This document shows, piece after piece, positions 27,782 through 36,840 of a stretch of DNA of 64,000 nucleotides (within the stretch, counting starts at the first letter, position 1; each line of letters starts with the position of its first letter). The notes beneath the pieces are model-generated. The model ran no database searches. It was not told the origin of the DNA and worked only from the letters and a program-made list of their open reading frames with translations. The stretch is from assembly GCA_965603125.1 (NCBI GenBank), contig CBFDBU010000001.1, forward strand, positions 124,001 to 188,000. The letters are read 5' to 3'. The position numbers were made by a program, and so were the translations under genes. Source of the DNA: JAJRTA01 sp965603125. Lineage in GTDB: Bacteria > Zixibacteria > MSB-5A5 > GN15 > FEB-12.

Positions 27782-28741
27782 ATGCGCGCATTAATTACGG
27801 GAATAACGGGACAGGACGGTTCATACCTGGCCGAGTTTCTGCTGGAAAAGGGATACGAGGTGCTTGGTATGGTACGGCGGTCTTCCACGGAGTCGTTCGA
27901 GAGGATCGACCATATCAAGGATCGACTCACTTTTGTTCAGGCGGATCTGCTGGACCAGCTTTCCATCATCAGGTTGATCGAGGAGCATCACCCTGATGAG
28001 GTTTACAATCTGGCTGCTCAGTCGTTCGTGCCGGCCAGTTGGGCGCAGCCGGTTCTGACCGGCGAGTTCAATGCCCTGGGCGTTACCAAGGTGCTGGAAG
28101 CCATTCGGCTGGTAGACAGTTCCATCAAGTTCTACCAGGCGTCATCATCGGAGATGTTCGGCCGCGTGGTGGAAGTACCGCAGACTGAGAAAACCCCCTT
28201 CTACCCGCGCTCACCGTATGGCGTAGCCAAGGTCTACGGTCATTGGATCACGGTCAACTACCGCGAGAGCTACGGTATTCCCGCCTGCTCCGGCATCCTG
28301 TTCAACCACGAGTCGCCTCGCCGGGGGCTGGAGTTCGTGACGCGTAAGATCACCGACGGCGTGGCCCGCATCAAACTGGGCCTTTCCGACAAGTTGGCGC
28401 TGGGCAATCTCGACGCAAAACGCGACTGGGGATTTGCCGGCGACTACGTGCGGGCGATGTGGTTGATGCTGCAGCTCGACAAGATGGAAGATCTCGTCAT
28501 CGCCACGGGCCGGACGCATTCGGTCGAGGATTTCGTCCGCGCCGCTTTTGCCCGGGTTGACCTCGATTACAAGAATTACGTGGTGACCGACCCAAGGTAC
28601 GTTCGGCCCGCCGAGGTGGACCTTCTGCTCGGAGATGCAAGTCGAGCCGCCAATGTGCTGGAGTGGAAACCGTCCGTCAGTTTCGAGGAACTGGTGCACA
28701 TGATGGTCGACGCCGACCTGGAGCGACTCTCTTCCGATTGA
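27782..28741 (+). CDS. gmd: GDP-mannose 4,6-dehydratase
   Basis: 319 residues. Converts GDP-D-mannose to GDP-4-keto-6-deoxy-D-mannose, the shared precursor of GDP-fucose and GDP-rhamnose. The Rossmann glycine motif GITGQDGSYLAE is at the N-terminus. The catalytic SSSEMFG and YGVAK (Tyr near 145, Lys near 149) follow, and LFNHESPRRGLEFVTRKI is the family signature. I choose ATG 27782 because GGAGGAG lies upstream; ATG 27764 is part of that SD. The gene leads a plus-strand operon with the reductase-like gene 19 bp downstream. It is somewhat shorter than typical Gmd (~345). Confidence 0.93.
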   Translation: MRALITGITGQDGSYLAEFLLEKGYEVLGMVRRSSTESFERIDHIKDRLTFVQADLLDQLSIIRLIEEHHPDEVYNLAAQSFVPASWAQPVLTGEFNALGVTKVLEAIRLVDSSIKFYQASSSEMFGRVVEVPQTEKTPFYPRSPYGVAKVYGHWITVNYRESYGIPACSGILFNHESPRRGLEFVTRKITDGVARIKLGLSDKLALGNLDAKRDWGFAGDYVRAMWLMLQLDKMEDLVIATGRTHSVEDFVRAAFARVDLDYKNYVVTDPRYVRPAEVDLLLGDASRAANVLEWKPSVSFEELVHMMVDADLERLSSD

Positions 28742-28760
28742 CCCGCGTGAAGGACAAACC

Positions 28761-29732
28761 GTGCCCATGAAGAAGGCAACCGTATTCGTGACCGGCATCG
28801 CCGGGTTTGCGGGGTCTTACCTGGCCGAGGAACTGCTCGCCGCCGGGTACCGGGTCGTCGGCGCCGTTCACCCCAGGGAGTCCACCGCGAATATAGCCTC
28901 TCTCAGAGGCGAGGTGGATATTGTCCGGTTGGACATACAAAACGCCTCGCGATGCCGGCAGTCTCTTCTCAAAGCGAAACCGGACTACGTCTGTCACTTA
29001 GCGGCGATTGCCTCGGTGTGGCGCTCGTTTGAAATGGAACGCGCGGTCTACCGGGTCAATTTCGAGGGGACTCTGAACATGCTTGAGGCGACCCTTGAGA
29101 CCGACCGCGTGCGGCGGTTTCTGTTCGTCAGTTCGGCCGACTGCTACGGCGTGTTCACGCCCCGGAACAAGACTCTCACCGAGGAACAACCGCTGAACCC
29201 GGTTTCTCCTTACGCTCTTTCCAAGGCGGTGGCCGAGCAGGCCTGCCGGTATTATGCCCAGCATTACCGGCTCCCCATCGTCACCGCCCGCTCCTTTACG
29301 CACAGCGGCCCCCGCCAGAGCGTCGATTTCGTAATCCCCTCGTTTGCCAAACAGATAGCCACGATTGAAGCCGGTCGGTCCCGCCCGGTGATGGCGGTCG
29401 GGAATCTGACGGCAAAGAGAGATATATCCGACGTGCGCGATATCGTGCGCGGCTACCGACTGCTTATTGAAAAAAGCCGGGCGGGCCGTGTGTACCAGTT
29501 GTGTTCGGGCCGGGCGGTGACGATCCAGACCGTGTTGAACTCGCTGCTCAGGCTCTCGTCGCATAATATCAAAGTCAGGGTGGATCCCTCGCGCCTGCGC
29601 AAGATCGACATACCGGTTCAGAGAGGGGACAACTCCCGCGCTGTTCAAGAGTTGGGCTACCAGGTCCGATATACACTCATGACGACTCTCAAGGACACGC
29701 TGGATTTCTGGAGAAAGAGAATCAACTCGTAG
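28761..29732 (+). CDS. rmd: GDP-6-deoxy-D-lyxo-4-hexulose reductase-like SDR (Rmd type)
   Basis: 323 residues, extended short-chain dehydrogenase. It has the NAD(P) motif GIAGFAGSYLAEEL, an active-site Ser in FVSSADCYG and SPYALSK (Tyr near 150, Lys near 154). The signature LTAKRDISDVRDIVRGY is typical of Rmd, which reduces the Gmd product to GDP-D-rhamnose. GTG 28761 has AAGGA 6 nt upstream; ATG 28767 is alternative. Pairing with gmd supports GDP-D-rhamnose synthesis, though a GDP-talose or other 4-reductase specificity cannot be excluded. Confidence 0.82.
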   Translation: MPMKKATVFVTGIAGFAGSYLAEELLAAGYRVVGAVHPRESTANIASLRGEVDIVRLDIQNASRCRQSLLKAKPDYVCHLAAIASVWRSFEMERAVYRVNFEGTLNMLEATLETDRVRRFLFVSSADCYGVFTPRNKTLTEEQPLNPVSPYALSKAVAEQACRYYAQHYRLPIVTARSFTHSGPRQSVDFVIPSFAKQIATIEAGRSRPVMAVGNLTAKRDISDVRDIVRGYRLLIEKSRAGRVYQLCSGRAVTIQTVLNSLLRLSSHNIKVRVDPSRLRKIDIPVQRGDNSRAVQELGYQVRYTLMTTLKDTLDFWRKRINS

Positions 29733-29762
29733 GCTCGACGCCTTCAACCGGAGATACACGAC

Positions 29763-31103
29763 ATGGCAAGAAAGAACACTCGAGAGGCCAGGACCATGCA
29801 GGAACTCATCGGCAAGATCAAAGACCGCAGCGCCCGAGTGGGTGTCGTCGGCCTGGGGTATGTCGGTCTGCCATTGTCTGTAGAACTCGCCCGGGTCGGG
29901 TTCAAGGTGACCGGTTTCGATATATCGCGTCCCAAGATCAAGTTGCTCAACTCCGGGAAATCGGATATTGATGACGTACCTGACGCTCATGTCGCTGAGA
30001 TGGTGACCTCGGGCTACTTCAAAGCGACCGATGACACCAGGCTGCTGGCCAAAATGGACACCATCTCCATCTGTGTGCCCACACCGTTGTCCAAGACCAA
30101 GGACCCCGATGTCAGCTACATTCTGGCAGCGGTGGATGACGTTCAAAAGCAGTTGAAGTCGGGGACGTTGGTGGTTCTCGAATCGACGACCTACCCGGGT
30201 ACGACCGAGGACCTGATTCTGCCCAGACTCGAGGCGAGCGGGATGAAAGCCGGGACTGATTTCTTCCTGGCCTTTTCACCGGAACGGGTCGATCCAGGCA
30301 ACCCCACTTTTACAACCAAGAACACACCCCGGGTGGTGGGAGGCATCACTCCCGCCTGCACACAGGTAGCCAAAACCTTCTATGAGCAGACTATCCCTCA
30401 AATCCATGCGGTATCTTCGACGCAAGCCGCCGAGATGGTCAAGCTGCTGGAAAACACGTTCCGGTCGGTCAATATCGGCCTGGTCAACGAGGTGGCCGTA
30501 ATGTGCGACCGCCTGAATCTCGATGTCTGGGAGATTATCGACGCCGCCGCTTCCAAGCCGTTCGGCTTCATGCCGTTCTATCCCGGCCCCGGTCTTGGAG
30601 GGCACTGCATCCCCATCGACCCGCACTACCTGTCGTGGAAGTTGAAATCGCTCAACTACTACGCCCGGTTCATCGAACTGGCCGGAGAAATCAACAGCCA
30701 GATGCCGGAGTACGTGGTGGACCGCATAGGACAACTGCTGAACCAACGCTTCGCCAGGTCGATCAACAAGTCGTCAATCCTGGTGCTGGGCGTGGCCTAC
30801 AAGCCGGATATCAAGGACACGCGCGAATCGCCGGCTCTCGACGTCATCACGCTACTGGAAGACAAAGGGGCCAAAATACAATACAACGATCCGTTTATCC
30901 CCGAAATTGACTGGAACGGTTCCATGCGCAAGTCAGTCAAACTGACCGCGGCTCTGATCAGGAAGGCCGATCTCACGGTAATACTGACTCACCACTCCGG
31001 GTACGATTACCAGTGGATAGTGGATCAGTCCCGGGCCGTGTTTGACGCCCGCAACGCCACCAAAGACGTCAAGAAAAACCGCAACAAGATAGTGCTGCTC
31101 TGA
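29763..31103 (+). CDS. UDP-N-acetylhexosamine 6-dehydrogenase (WbpA/WecC family)
   Basis: 446 residues. NAD-dependent oxidation of a UDP-HexNAc (GlcNAc or ManNAc) to the uronic acid for surface polysaccharide. It has the N-terminal GVVGLGYVGLPLSVELA, a substrate region FSPERVDPGN, and the catalytic Cys in GGHCIPIDPHY (about 281). The C-terminal domain has GVAYKPDIKDTRESPA. FSPERVDPGN and HCIPIDPHYL favour the UDP-GlcNAc/ManNAc group over UDP-glucose dehydrogenase. ATG 29763 has GGAG 8 nt upstream. Third gene of the nucleotide-sugar operon, 30 bp after the reductase. Confidence 0.9.
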   Translation: MARKNTREARTMQELIGKIKDRSARVGVVGLGYVGLPLSVELARVGFKVTGFDISRPKIKLLNSGKSDIDDVPDAHVAEMVTSGYFKATDDTRLLAKMDTISICVPTPLSKTKDPDVSYILAAVDDVQKQLKSGTLVVLESTTYPGTTEDLILPRLEASGMKAGTDFFLAFSPERVDPGNPTFTTKNTPRVVGGITPACTQVAKTFYEQTIPQIHAVSSTQAAEMVKLLENTFRSVNIGLVNEVAVMCDRLNLDVWEIIDAAASKPFGFMPFYPGPGLGGHCIPIDPHYLSWKLKSLNYYARFIELAGEINSQMPEYVVDRIGQLLNQRFARSINKSSILVLGVAYKPDIKDTRESPALDVITLLEDKGAKIQYNDPFIPEIDWNGSMRKSVKLTAALIRKADLTVILTHHSGYDYQWIVDQSRAVFDARNATKDVKKNRNKIVLL

Positions 31104-31195
31104 TAGCCCTCTGCGAGACGAGCATCCCGCCTGACGCGCAGAGCCGACGGACCAACCCAATCATAAGCGCAGCAGGGCAGTATCCAGGCGATGAC

Positions 31196-31231
31196 GGGTG
31201 GCGGGTTCAAACTCGTTTGGACCCGCCACCC
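31196..31231 (+). terminator. Long hairpin after the nucleotide-sugar operon
   Basis: GGGTGGCGGGT (31196-31206) pairs perfectly with ACCCGCCACCC (31221-31231), loop 14 nt. No T run, so terminator or mRNA-stabilising hairpin. Confidence 0.55.
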
Positions 31232-31253
31232 TTAGCAGCAATAGTAGTAGTAG

Positions 31254-31276
31254 GTCAGGCCCCCTGTGGGCCTGAC
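31254..31276. repeat. Dispersed hairpin family B (9-5-9), isolated copy
   Basis: GTCAGGCCC, loop CCTGT, GGGCCTGAC. Same 9-bp arms and 5-nt loop as the array at 51182-51312. Confidence 0.65.
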
Positions 31277-31302
31277 AACGGCTGCCGACAAAGGCCGTGT
31301 GA

Positions 31303-31427
31303 CCCACCATTTATGGTGGGGTACAAAGCTGATTGACTTCGGCGGTTTGTGGGGCTGTGATCCAGTTGTGACTAAGTCAACCAATCGGTTTGCGACGGAT
31401 ACAGAGAAACCCACCTTGAAAGGTGGG
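31303..31427. repeat. Pair of CCCACC hairpins
   Basis: CCCACCAT / ATGGTGGG (31303-31320, 2-nt loop) and CCCACCTT / AAGGTGGG (31410-31427, 2-nt loop). The last two stem positions differ in a compensated way. They lie in the 529-bp gap before the HEAT gene, which has no coding content. Confidence 0.6.
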
Positions 31428-31541
31428 CCACCCAACCGGGAATAACTGAGGGGTGCAACGGGATTGATCCGCACGTTACAGTGGGAATGACCCCTGGCGT
31501 GACCAAGTCACTGTTTTGCGTTCTGTCCTGAGTCTTTCAAT

Positions 31542-31574
31542 AGCCTGCTAATCCCCCCCCGACAGGCTCTTTTT
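31542..31574 (+). terminator. Possible terminator before the HEAT gene
   Basis: AGCCTG (31542-31547) / CAGGCT (31563-31568) followed by CTTTTTC. Confidence 0.4.
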
Positions 31575-31632
31575 CTGCCCGGGCAGGTGGATAAACTGTC
31601 CTGCCGGCGTGCCGATCTAAGTAAGATACGGC

Positions 31633-33591
31633 ATGGTGCAACAAATGACCTACGACAACCAGGACATTAGCGCTCGCGAAAAGGAGATCCGGTTCCTTCT
31701 GAAGGATTTCCTTAAAGTCATCAAGGTTGTCTCGATGTATCCTGAGAACAACCCTCTGCCGCTGTCTCTTAAGCGGTCGTTTGCCGAAAAACTGGTCAGT
31801 GTGGTACAGGCCCACGGGGAGTTCCGTATCGAGGTCGACCGCGACCGGTTGGTATTAGAGCATGAGATCGTCTTTGTGGACAAGTCCAAGGAGGAAAGCC
31901 TGGCCGGTCTGTTTTACGGCACCGGTATCAGTGAATTCTCCTTCAAATTCGGGCTCGATGTAGAGGACGTCTACAAGCTGCTTGACCTGGTCAGGGAGTA
32001 TGTCAATTCCCCCGACAAGTCGCTGGACCTGGCCGGATCGATATGGGAGGCCGAAATCAACGGCTTTGTCTTCCGCACGGTCGAGGATGTTGCCCTCTCG
32101 GACTACGACTCCAGCTTCAATATCCAGGAATACACGAGCGATCCCGACAGCGGGCGGATGAAGCGCTCCCAGTTCGGCACTGACCATGACGAGAACTACA
32201 CGGCGATTTTCGAGAGCAACGACGATTCGTACCATGAAAGCGAGTTGCAGTTCGACGACAGCGCCAAAATCGACATCATAGAAACCGTCACGGGGAAAGC
32301 CGCGCCCGGTTCCGGCTCTCCGTTCACGACCGTTGTGTCTTCGGCGCCGGCGGGCAAGGAACCAATTGAAGATGCCGGCGACTGGCCGGCATTGGCGGTG
32401 GGCGAGGCAGTCGAGGCACCGGATTGCCCGGAGGCACCCTCCCCACGACCCTCGATGCCGGACACAACCATAATACTCAACGATGAGTTCCGACTGTCGC
32501 GGGAAGAAGAAGCGATGGTACAGGAACTGCTGGCCGAGGACGCCCAATTCGATACCTACGAGTCGACACTTGAGCTGCTCAAGGAGATGTTGCTCCAGGA
32601 GGGCGATATGGACGCCTTCTACGAGACGGTCACCGTCGGCGAGAAAGTCCTGACGGACCTTGTCAGGGCCGGGAGGCTTCCGGAGTCGGGCCAGTTGCTG
32701 CAATACCTGAAGGCACTGGAACAGCGTCTGCCTCCCGACAAGGGTCTCTGGGGCGAGCGGTTGCGCGACGCCGTCGTCACGGCAGGCAGCCGCGACCGGC
32801 TCAAAGTGCTTACGGAATCACTCAACGATCATCCCGAATTGGGCGTTGGCGAACTCAAACGTTATCTGGACAACCTCGGCTGGGAGGCTCTCAGCGCAAT
32901 CACCGACTTGATGGGGGAACTGGAGCACAGGCTGCACCGCGAGACTCTGAGGGACTACCTCACAGCACGTGGAAAGGACAATATCGATATCGTCGCCAGG
33001 GGAGTCTATGACAAACGCTGGTACGTGGTACGCAATGCGGTCACGATCTTAGCGGGGATTGGTGACGCCAGGGCAATCACCTACCTCAAGAAGGTAGTGA
33101 AACACGACGACCGCCGGGTTCGCCTGCAACTGGTCTCCTCACTCGGAGATTGTCCCAACGATGACGTGGTGTCGCTCCTGAAAGAGTGCATTTCCGATAC
33201 CGATGCCGAAATAAGAAAGGGAGCTGTCGGCTCGCTGGTTGCCAGGAAAGACCAGGCCGCTCTTGACACCATCACCGACATACTGAACGAGGAGGGCTTC
33301 CGGTCGCTGGGGCAGGACGATCAACAGACGCTGTTGAATGCCTTTTCCATGCTGGGCGGTGAAAAGGCAGTGTCTTACCTCTCACAACTGATTTTGAAGA
33401 CCAACCCGTTTCGGGACTCCGGCCTGGCCTTCTACCGGGCGGCCGCCTTTGAGGCCCTGACATTGAATCGCAGCAAGAAATGCGAGAGCTTCCTGGTCAA
33501 GCTGTCCGGAAGTTGGCGGCCCGACATCAAGCAGCAGGCGGTCGCCGCTCTGCAAAGGAGGCGCGAGATCATTTACGGAGAGAACGGATGA
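31633..33591 (+). CDS. HEAT-repeat protein with N-terminal YPxNNP module
   Basis: 652 residues, no signal peptide, so cytosolic. Residues about 15-140 form a module (KVVSMYPENNPLPLSLKRSF ... FKFGLDVEDVYKLLDLV) that I also see in the next gene and in the HEAT protein at 61.2-63.5 kb. An acidic low-complexity linker spans about 170-285. The C-terminal third has HEAT repeats (RWYVVRNAVTILAGIGDARAITYLKKVV, DRRVRLQLVSSLGDCPNDDVVSLL). Its stop overlaps the HD-GYP start (ATGA), so the two are translationally coupled and likely act together. No SD; a TAAGAT lies 5 nt before the ATG, hinting at a leaderless start. Ligand unknown. Confidence 0.82.
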   Translation: MVQQMTYDNQDISAREKEIRFLLKDFLKVIKVVSMYPENNPLPLSLKRSFAEKLVSVVQAHGEFRIEVDRDRLVLEHEIVFVDKSKEESLAGLFYGTGISEFSFKFGLDVEDVYKLLDLVREYVNSPDKSLDLAGSIWEAEINGFVFRTVEDVALSDYDSSFNIQEYTSDPDSGRMKRSQFGTDHDENYTAIFESNDDSYHESELQFDDSAKIDIIETVTGKAAPGSGSPFTTVVSSAPAGKEPIEDAGDWPALAVGEAVEAPDCPEAPSPRPSMPDTTIILNDEFRLSREEEAMVQELLAEDAQFDTYESTLELLKEMLLQEGDMDAFYETVTVGEKVLTDLVRAGRLPESGQLLQYLKALEQRLPPDKGLWGERLRDAVVTAGSRDRLKVLTESLNDHPELGVGELKRYLDNLGWEALSAITDLMGELEHRLHRETLRDYLTARGKDNIDIVARGVYDKRWYVVRNAVTILAGIGDARAITYLKKVVKHDDRRVRLQLVSSLGDCPNDDVVSLLKECISDTDAEIRKGAVGSLVARKDQAALDTITDILNEEGFRSLGQDDQQTLLNAFSMLGGEKAVSYLSQLILKTNPFRDSGLAFYRAAAFEALTLNRSKKCESFLVKLSGSWRPDIKQQAVAALQRRREIIYGENG

Positions 33592-35033
33592 ACACGGCGG
33601 CGAATCAATCCCTTAAACGGGTGCTGGGCGGGCTGGTCGAGGAAAAACTGCTGACCGCGTTCTTCGTCATCTACAAGACGGCACGCATAATCGACCGGAA
33701 CAACCCCACCTTCCAGAGACAGTGCCAGGTCTTTTTTGAACAGTTGCTGGCGGCCGGTCGTGTGAGCGGCGAAGTGGCCGTCAAGATCATCGCCGGACGA
33801 TACTTCGTCAACGAGAACATGCTTCGCTTTGACGACTCCGGCTTGTCCGGCGCCGCCTCGGTGGCTCGCGAATGGAAAGCGCTGGGGGTCGGGGGAGTGG
33901 CATTCTCCGAGGGCGTCTCCCAGAACGACGTAGCCACCTTTTTCCAGTTCATGGCTGCCGCCAAACCCAACTCAGAAAACCTGGAGACTCTCTCCGAACG
34001 ACTGAAAGCTCTACACCTCACGCACGTCCGCCTTCTTTCCGTAAGGGAGAAAGACGCCTCATACCAACTGGTAAGCGAGGAAACCCGTCGTCAGTTCCGG
34101 GCGGCGGCGCGGGCCACGTTCTTTCAGGCCATGACCGTTGCCGAGAAGGCCATGATCGACACGAGGGAACAGAAGACCATCAATGTATCAAGGACCAAGC
34201 GCGTGATCCAGTCGCTGATTGACCACATTACCCGGGATGAATCCTCACTGATCGAGTTGACTTCGATAAAGGACTTTGACGATTACACCTACGCCCATTC
34301 CACCAACGTCTGTGTCTACGCCCTCACCTTGGGCGTGAGAATCGGCCTCGACCGGTCCCGGCTGTCCCGGCTGGGCTTCACCTCCCTTTTCCATGACGTG
34401 GGCAAAGTAAGACTCCCCGCCGACCTGATCCGCAAGCCCGGATCGTACGATGAAGACGACTGGATCCAGATGCAGCGACACCCCCTGCTGGGAGCCAAGA
34501 CAATCCTGCGCAATATGAAACTGGACGCCCACACGGCGCGAGCGGCCCGGGGTGCTTTCGAGCACCACATCAATCGTGACTACACTGGCTATCCCATGCT
34601 GCAGTATCGAAAGCGTCCGCTCAATCTCTTTTCACGCATTATCTCCATTGTCGATACCTTTGACGCCCTCAGTTCGGGACGGGTTTACCTGAAGCAGGCC
34701 GTCCCGCCGGACGAGACCCTGCGCAAGATGCATTTCCAGATGAACACCAAGTTCGACGCCCTCCTCCTCAAGATATTCAACGATATCATCGGTATCTTTC
34801 CTGCCGGTTCGCTGGTCCTTCTGACCACCGAAGAGATCGCCCTGGTGCTGACCAACAACGAAGCCGACCGCTCACGGCCTTATGTCAAGGTCGTCGGCAA
34901 TCGCACCGGGTTGACTGAGACACCGGAATGGGCCGACCTCTCGCAGCCTGAGAATGCCCACCGGAAAATCGCGCGCATGGTTGATCCGCGCCGCTACGGA
35001 TTGAACATCAAAGACTTCGTGTTGCAGGACTAA
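33588..35033 (+). CDS. HD-GYP domain protein
   Basis: 481 residues from ATG 33588, which overlaps the HEAT stop as ATGA; the longer open frame from 33480 is inside the HEAT gene. Residues 1-130 repeat the YPxNNP-type module (TARIIDRNNPTFQRQ ... VAFSEGVSQNDVATFFQFM). The HD-GYP domain holds HSTNV, the HD pair in FHDVGKVRLP (about 268), HPLLGA, HH followed by GYP (EHHINRDYTGYP, about 326), and IVDTFDAL. HD-GYP enzymes hydrolyse c-di-GMP or cGAMP. The Glu of the usual HHExxDGxGYP is Ile and the DG is DY, so activity or substrate may differ. Confidence 0.9.
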   Translation: MNTAANQSLKRVLGGLVEEKLLTAFFVIYKTARIIDRNNPTFQRQCQVFFEQLLAAGRVSGEVAVKIIAGRYFVNENMLRFDDSGLSGAASVAREWKALGVGGVAFSEGVSQNDVATFFQFMAAAKPNSENLETLSERLKALHLTHVRLLSVREKDASYQLVSEETRRQFRAAARATFFQAMTVAEKAMIDTREQKTINVSRTKRVIQSLIDHITRDESSLIELTSIKDFDDYTYAHSTNVCVYALTLGVRIGLDRSRLSRLGFTSLFHDVGKVRLPADLIRKPGSYDEDDWIQMQRHPLLGAKTILRNMKLDAHTARAARGAFEHHINRDYTGYPMLQYRKRPLNLFSRIISIVDTFDALSSGRVYLKQAVPPDETLRKMHFQMNTKFDALLLKIFNDIIGIFPAGSLVLLTTEEIALVLTNNEADRSRPYVKVVGNRTGLTETPEWADLSQPENAHRKIARMVDPRRYGLNIKDFVLQD

Positions 35034-35629
35034 AAGGACAGTGACACCGAGGCCACGGGTCGGCCGTCGCTGTCGGGCGCCAGTTGTATACTGAGCGCGG
35101 CGTCGTCCTCCTTCCGGGGAAAACCGGACAGGTGGGCGTCTACGTAGGCATCGAACAGGGAAAAGAAAGTGACGATCACGGCATACCAGGTAAGCTTGTT
35201 GCGTTCATCCTTTCGATCCCGGTACAGGCTGTAGTATTCGTTGCGAAGGGTGACGTTGCCGGGGTCGGCGGCGCCATAGAGCTTCCTGAAATCCGACGCC
35301 TGCCTCCCGTAGTGAATGGCCGACCCGATCATCCAGACATCGAGACCGAAAAACAGCACGGCCTTGAGGTAGCGGCGATTGCCCAACTGCCCCAGCCCGG
35401 GAACCGCCAGGGACTTAAGAAGGGCGGTGGTGGGATTCTGGATCAGACGGGCTTCGCGATTGGTCGTATCGGTAACGGCGGCGAATGAGCGCAACATCTG
35501 TCCCGGCTCAAAGAGGAGGGTGTCGACCGGGATCTCCTCGCCCTGGGAGGTGTCCACCCCCGTGGAGTCGTAGGCAGCCACTCCGGTCGCCGACAGAAGG
35601 AGCACGACTATTATGAACGAGGTTCTCAC
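35030..35629 (-). CDS. DUF5683-type membrane protein
   Basis: 199 residues with a signal peptide (SFIIVVLLLSATGVAAY). The family hallmark of a Pro-Gly-Leu-Gly-Gln turn appears as PTTALLKSLAVPGLGQLGNRRYLKA, followed by membrane segments (VLFFGLDVWMIGSAIHYG; LTWYAVIVTFFSLFDAYVDAHL) and a short C-terminal tail. Function is unknown; the family is common in FCB bacteria and often lies near envelope genes. Convergent with HD-GYP, sharing 4 bp at their stops. Confidence 0.78.
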   Translation of the reverse strand: MRTSFIIVVLLLSATGVAAYDSTGVDTSQGEEIPVDTLLFEPGQMLRSFAAVTDTTNREARLIQNPTTALLKSLAVPGLGQLGNRRYLKAVLFFGLDVWMIGSAIHYGRQASDFRKLYGAADPGNVTLRNEYYSLYRDRKDERNKLTWYAVIVTFFSLFDAYVDAHLSGFPRKEDDAALSIQLAPDSDGRPVASVSLSF

Positions 35630-35646
35630 CGCCCAGGCCCCTGCTG

Positions 35647-36591
35647 TCAGGAGTAGACTTTCAATTGCTTCTCAGCGATTTCTATTTCCACGATACTGGC
35701 CGGCACATCCAGGAGTTCGCCGTCGAGATACAAGGTACGGTTCCTGACATTCTGGAGAGTGATCACACTTCCCCGGAACAGACGCACTGATTGACCGTAG
35801 ATATACTTCTGCCTGAACGTCTGCCGTACGAAAGACGATACTTCGGCGGGGCCGGCGTCCACGTCGAAGACAACCTCCGCCCGCCCGTCATCGAAAAGTG
35901 ACGCCGGAGTCAGTTGCAGCCCCAAAGCATAGGGCAGAAGATTGATGTTGAGAACGGTCGGTGCGATCTCGAACCGGAAAGAGTCGACCTTTACTATTGT
36001 TTTTGCCGCTCTCGGCGCTGTCACCGCCTGGCTTGCCAGGCGTGACCAGCCTATGGCATACCGCGGACCGCTCTTGTCCTCCAGCAAGCGAGCCATCCGG
36101 GGAATCAGACCCAGGCACACCGATCCGAAAAACAACTGTCCGGCGGCCGTACCCGAATCCACTTTGCGGTAGGCACGGCCGACGATTTTGTCGATAGCCT
36201 CACGCCTCCCACTGGTCAGGCCGAACGAGGCAGCTATGTTGTTGAATCGACCCATGGGAAGGATTCCCAGCGGCATGTCCGCCTCGAGGGCGGCGCGAGC
36301 GGTCAGGTTGAAAGTTCCGTCTCCCCCACACGCCACCAGGCCGGTGACTTTCCCACGGCGGTCAGACTGTGAAGGAAGCCGATGGCGCCCCTTCTTGAGC
36401 CCGCAGGCAACCCTGGCCGCATCCAGAAGATCGGCTGCAGAACCAGGTCTGAGAACGGTGTAATGCCCTCCCTGCTGTCGGATCAGAGCGGTCAGCCGCT
36501 TGATGGGGCCCGGATCGTAACGCGCGGCGCGTTCGTTCACCAGCAGACAGAAGTGGGGTCGCTGTTCTTTCTGACGTCGTTTTCGTTGCAT
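35647..36591 (-). CDS. Diacylglycerol/lipid kinase-like protein (DAGK catalytic family)
   Basis: 314 residues. The N-terminal ATP-binding fold has the GGDGT loop (LVACGGDGTFN) and the following GILPMGRFNNIA, where the family usually has PLGTxNDxA. The C-terminal beta domain closes with LYLDGELLDVP, matching the D-G-E motif of YegS/DgkB-type kinases. Likely phosphorylates a lipid such as diacylglycerol or undecaprenol at the membrane. The GTxND to GRFNN change could alter activity. It runs toward the DUF5683 gene with a 17-bp gap and may share its message. Confidence 0.82.
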   Translation of the reverse strand: MQRKRRQKEQRPHFCLLVNERAARYDPGPIKRLTALIRQQGGHYTVLRPGSAADLLDAARVACGLKKGRHRLPSQSDRRGKVTGLVACGGDGTFNLTARAALEADMPLGILPMGRFNNIAASFGLTSGRREAIDKIVGRAYRKVDSGTAAGQLFFGSVCLGLIPRMARLLEDKSGPRYAIGWSRLASQAVTAPRAAKTIVKVDSFRFEIAPTVLNINLLPYALGLQLTPASLFDDGRAEVVFDVDAGPAEVSSFVRQTFRQKYIYGQSVRLFRGSVITLQNVRNRTLYLDGELLDVPASIVEIEIAEKQLKVYS

Positions 36592-36744
36592 CCTGAGTAT
36601 TATAACAAAAACACAACCACTGCGGAAACGGTTTGTGCGAATTCCCGATCTCCGATTCCGTCATCATGCCGGCTGTTTCCCCTCGCGCATCCCACATTCC
36701 ACCGCAGGCGGGCAGGCCACCCAGGCATTGATTTTGTGCGTGGT
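36592..36744. other. Gap upstream of the lipid kinase gene
   Basis: No gene. Contains the minus-strand start region of the kinase gene; no promoter is obvious. The rest of the gap to 37111 holds an inverted repeat, a family C repeat and a promoter listed separately. Confidence 0.4.
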
Positions 36745-36806
36745 GTACGCCCTCTTGCGCCGCGATCCCGTGTATGAGAAAATTCGGTTGGCGCACGAGA
36801 ACGTAC
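36745..36806. repeat. Long imperfect inverted repeat
   Basis: GTACGCCCTCTTGCGCC (36745-36761) against GGCGCACGAGAACGTAC (36790-36806): 17-bp arms with three mismatches, 28-nt loop. A single arm recurs near 27505. Confidence 0.55.
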
Positions 36807-36840
36807 GCTGGCCACAAAAAAGCTACGGGGCAGACGATGC

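Noticed and set aside
28998..30146. 382-codon minus-strand frame across rmd and the dehydrogenase gene
   Set aside because: It opposes two well-supported enzymes and crosses the gap between them; GC-rich codon use explains it.
31232..31474. 80-codon minus-strand frame in the gap after the nucleotide-sugar operon
   Set aside because: It runs across palindromic repeats and has neither SD nor recognisable domain.
33480..33587. N-terminal extension of the HD-GYP protein
   Set aside because: It lies wholly inside the HEAT gene; ATG 33588 with ATGA overlap is the natural start.
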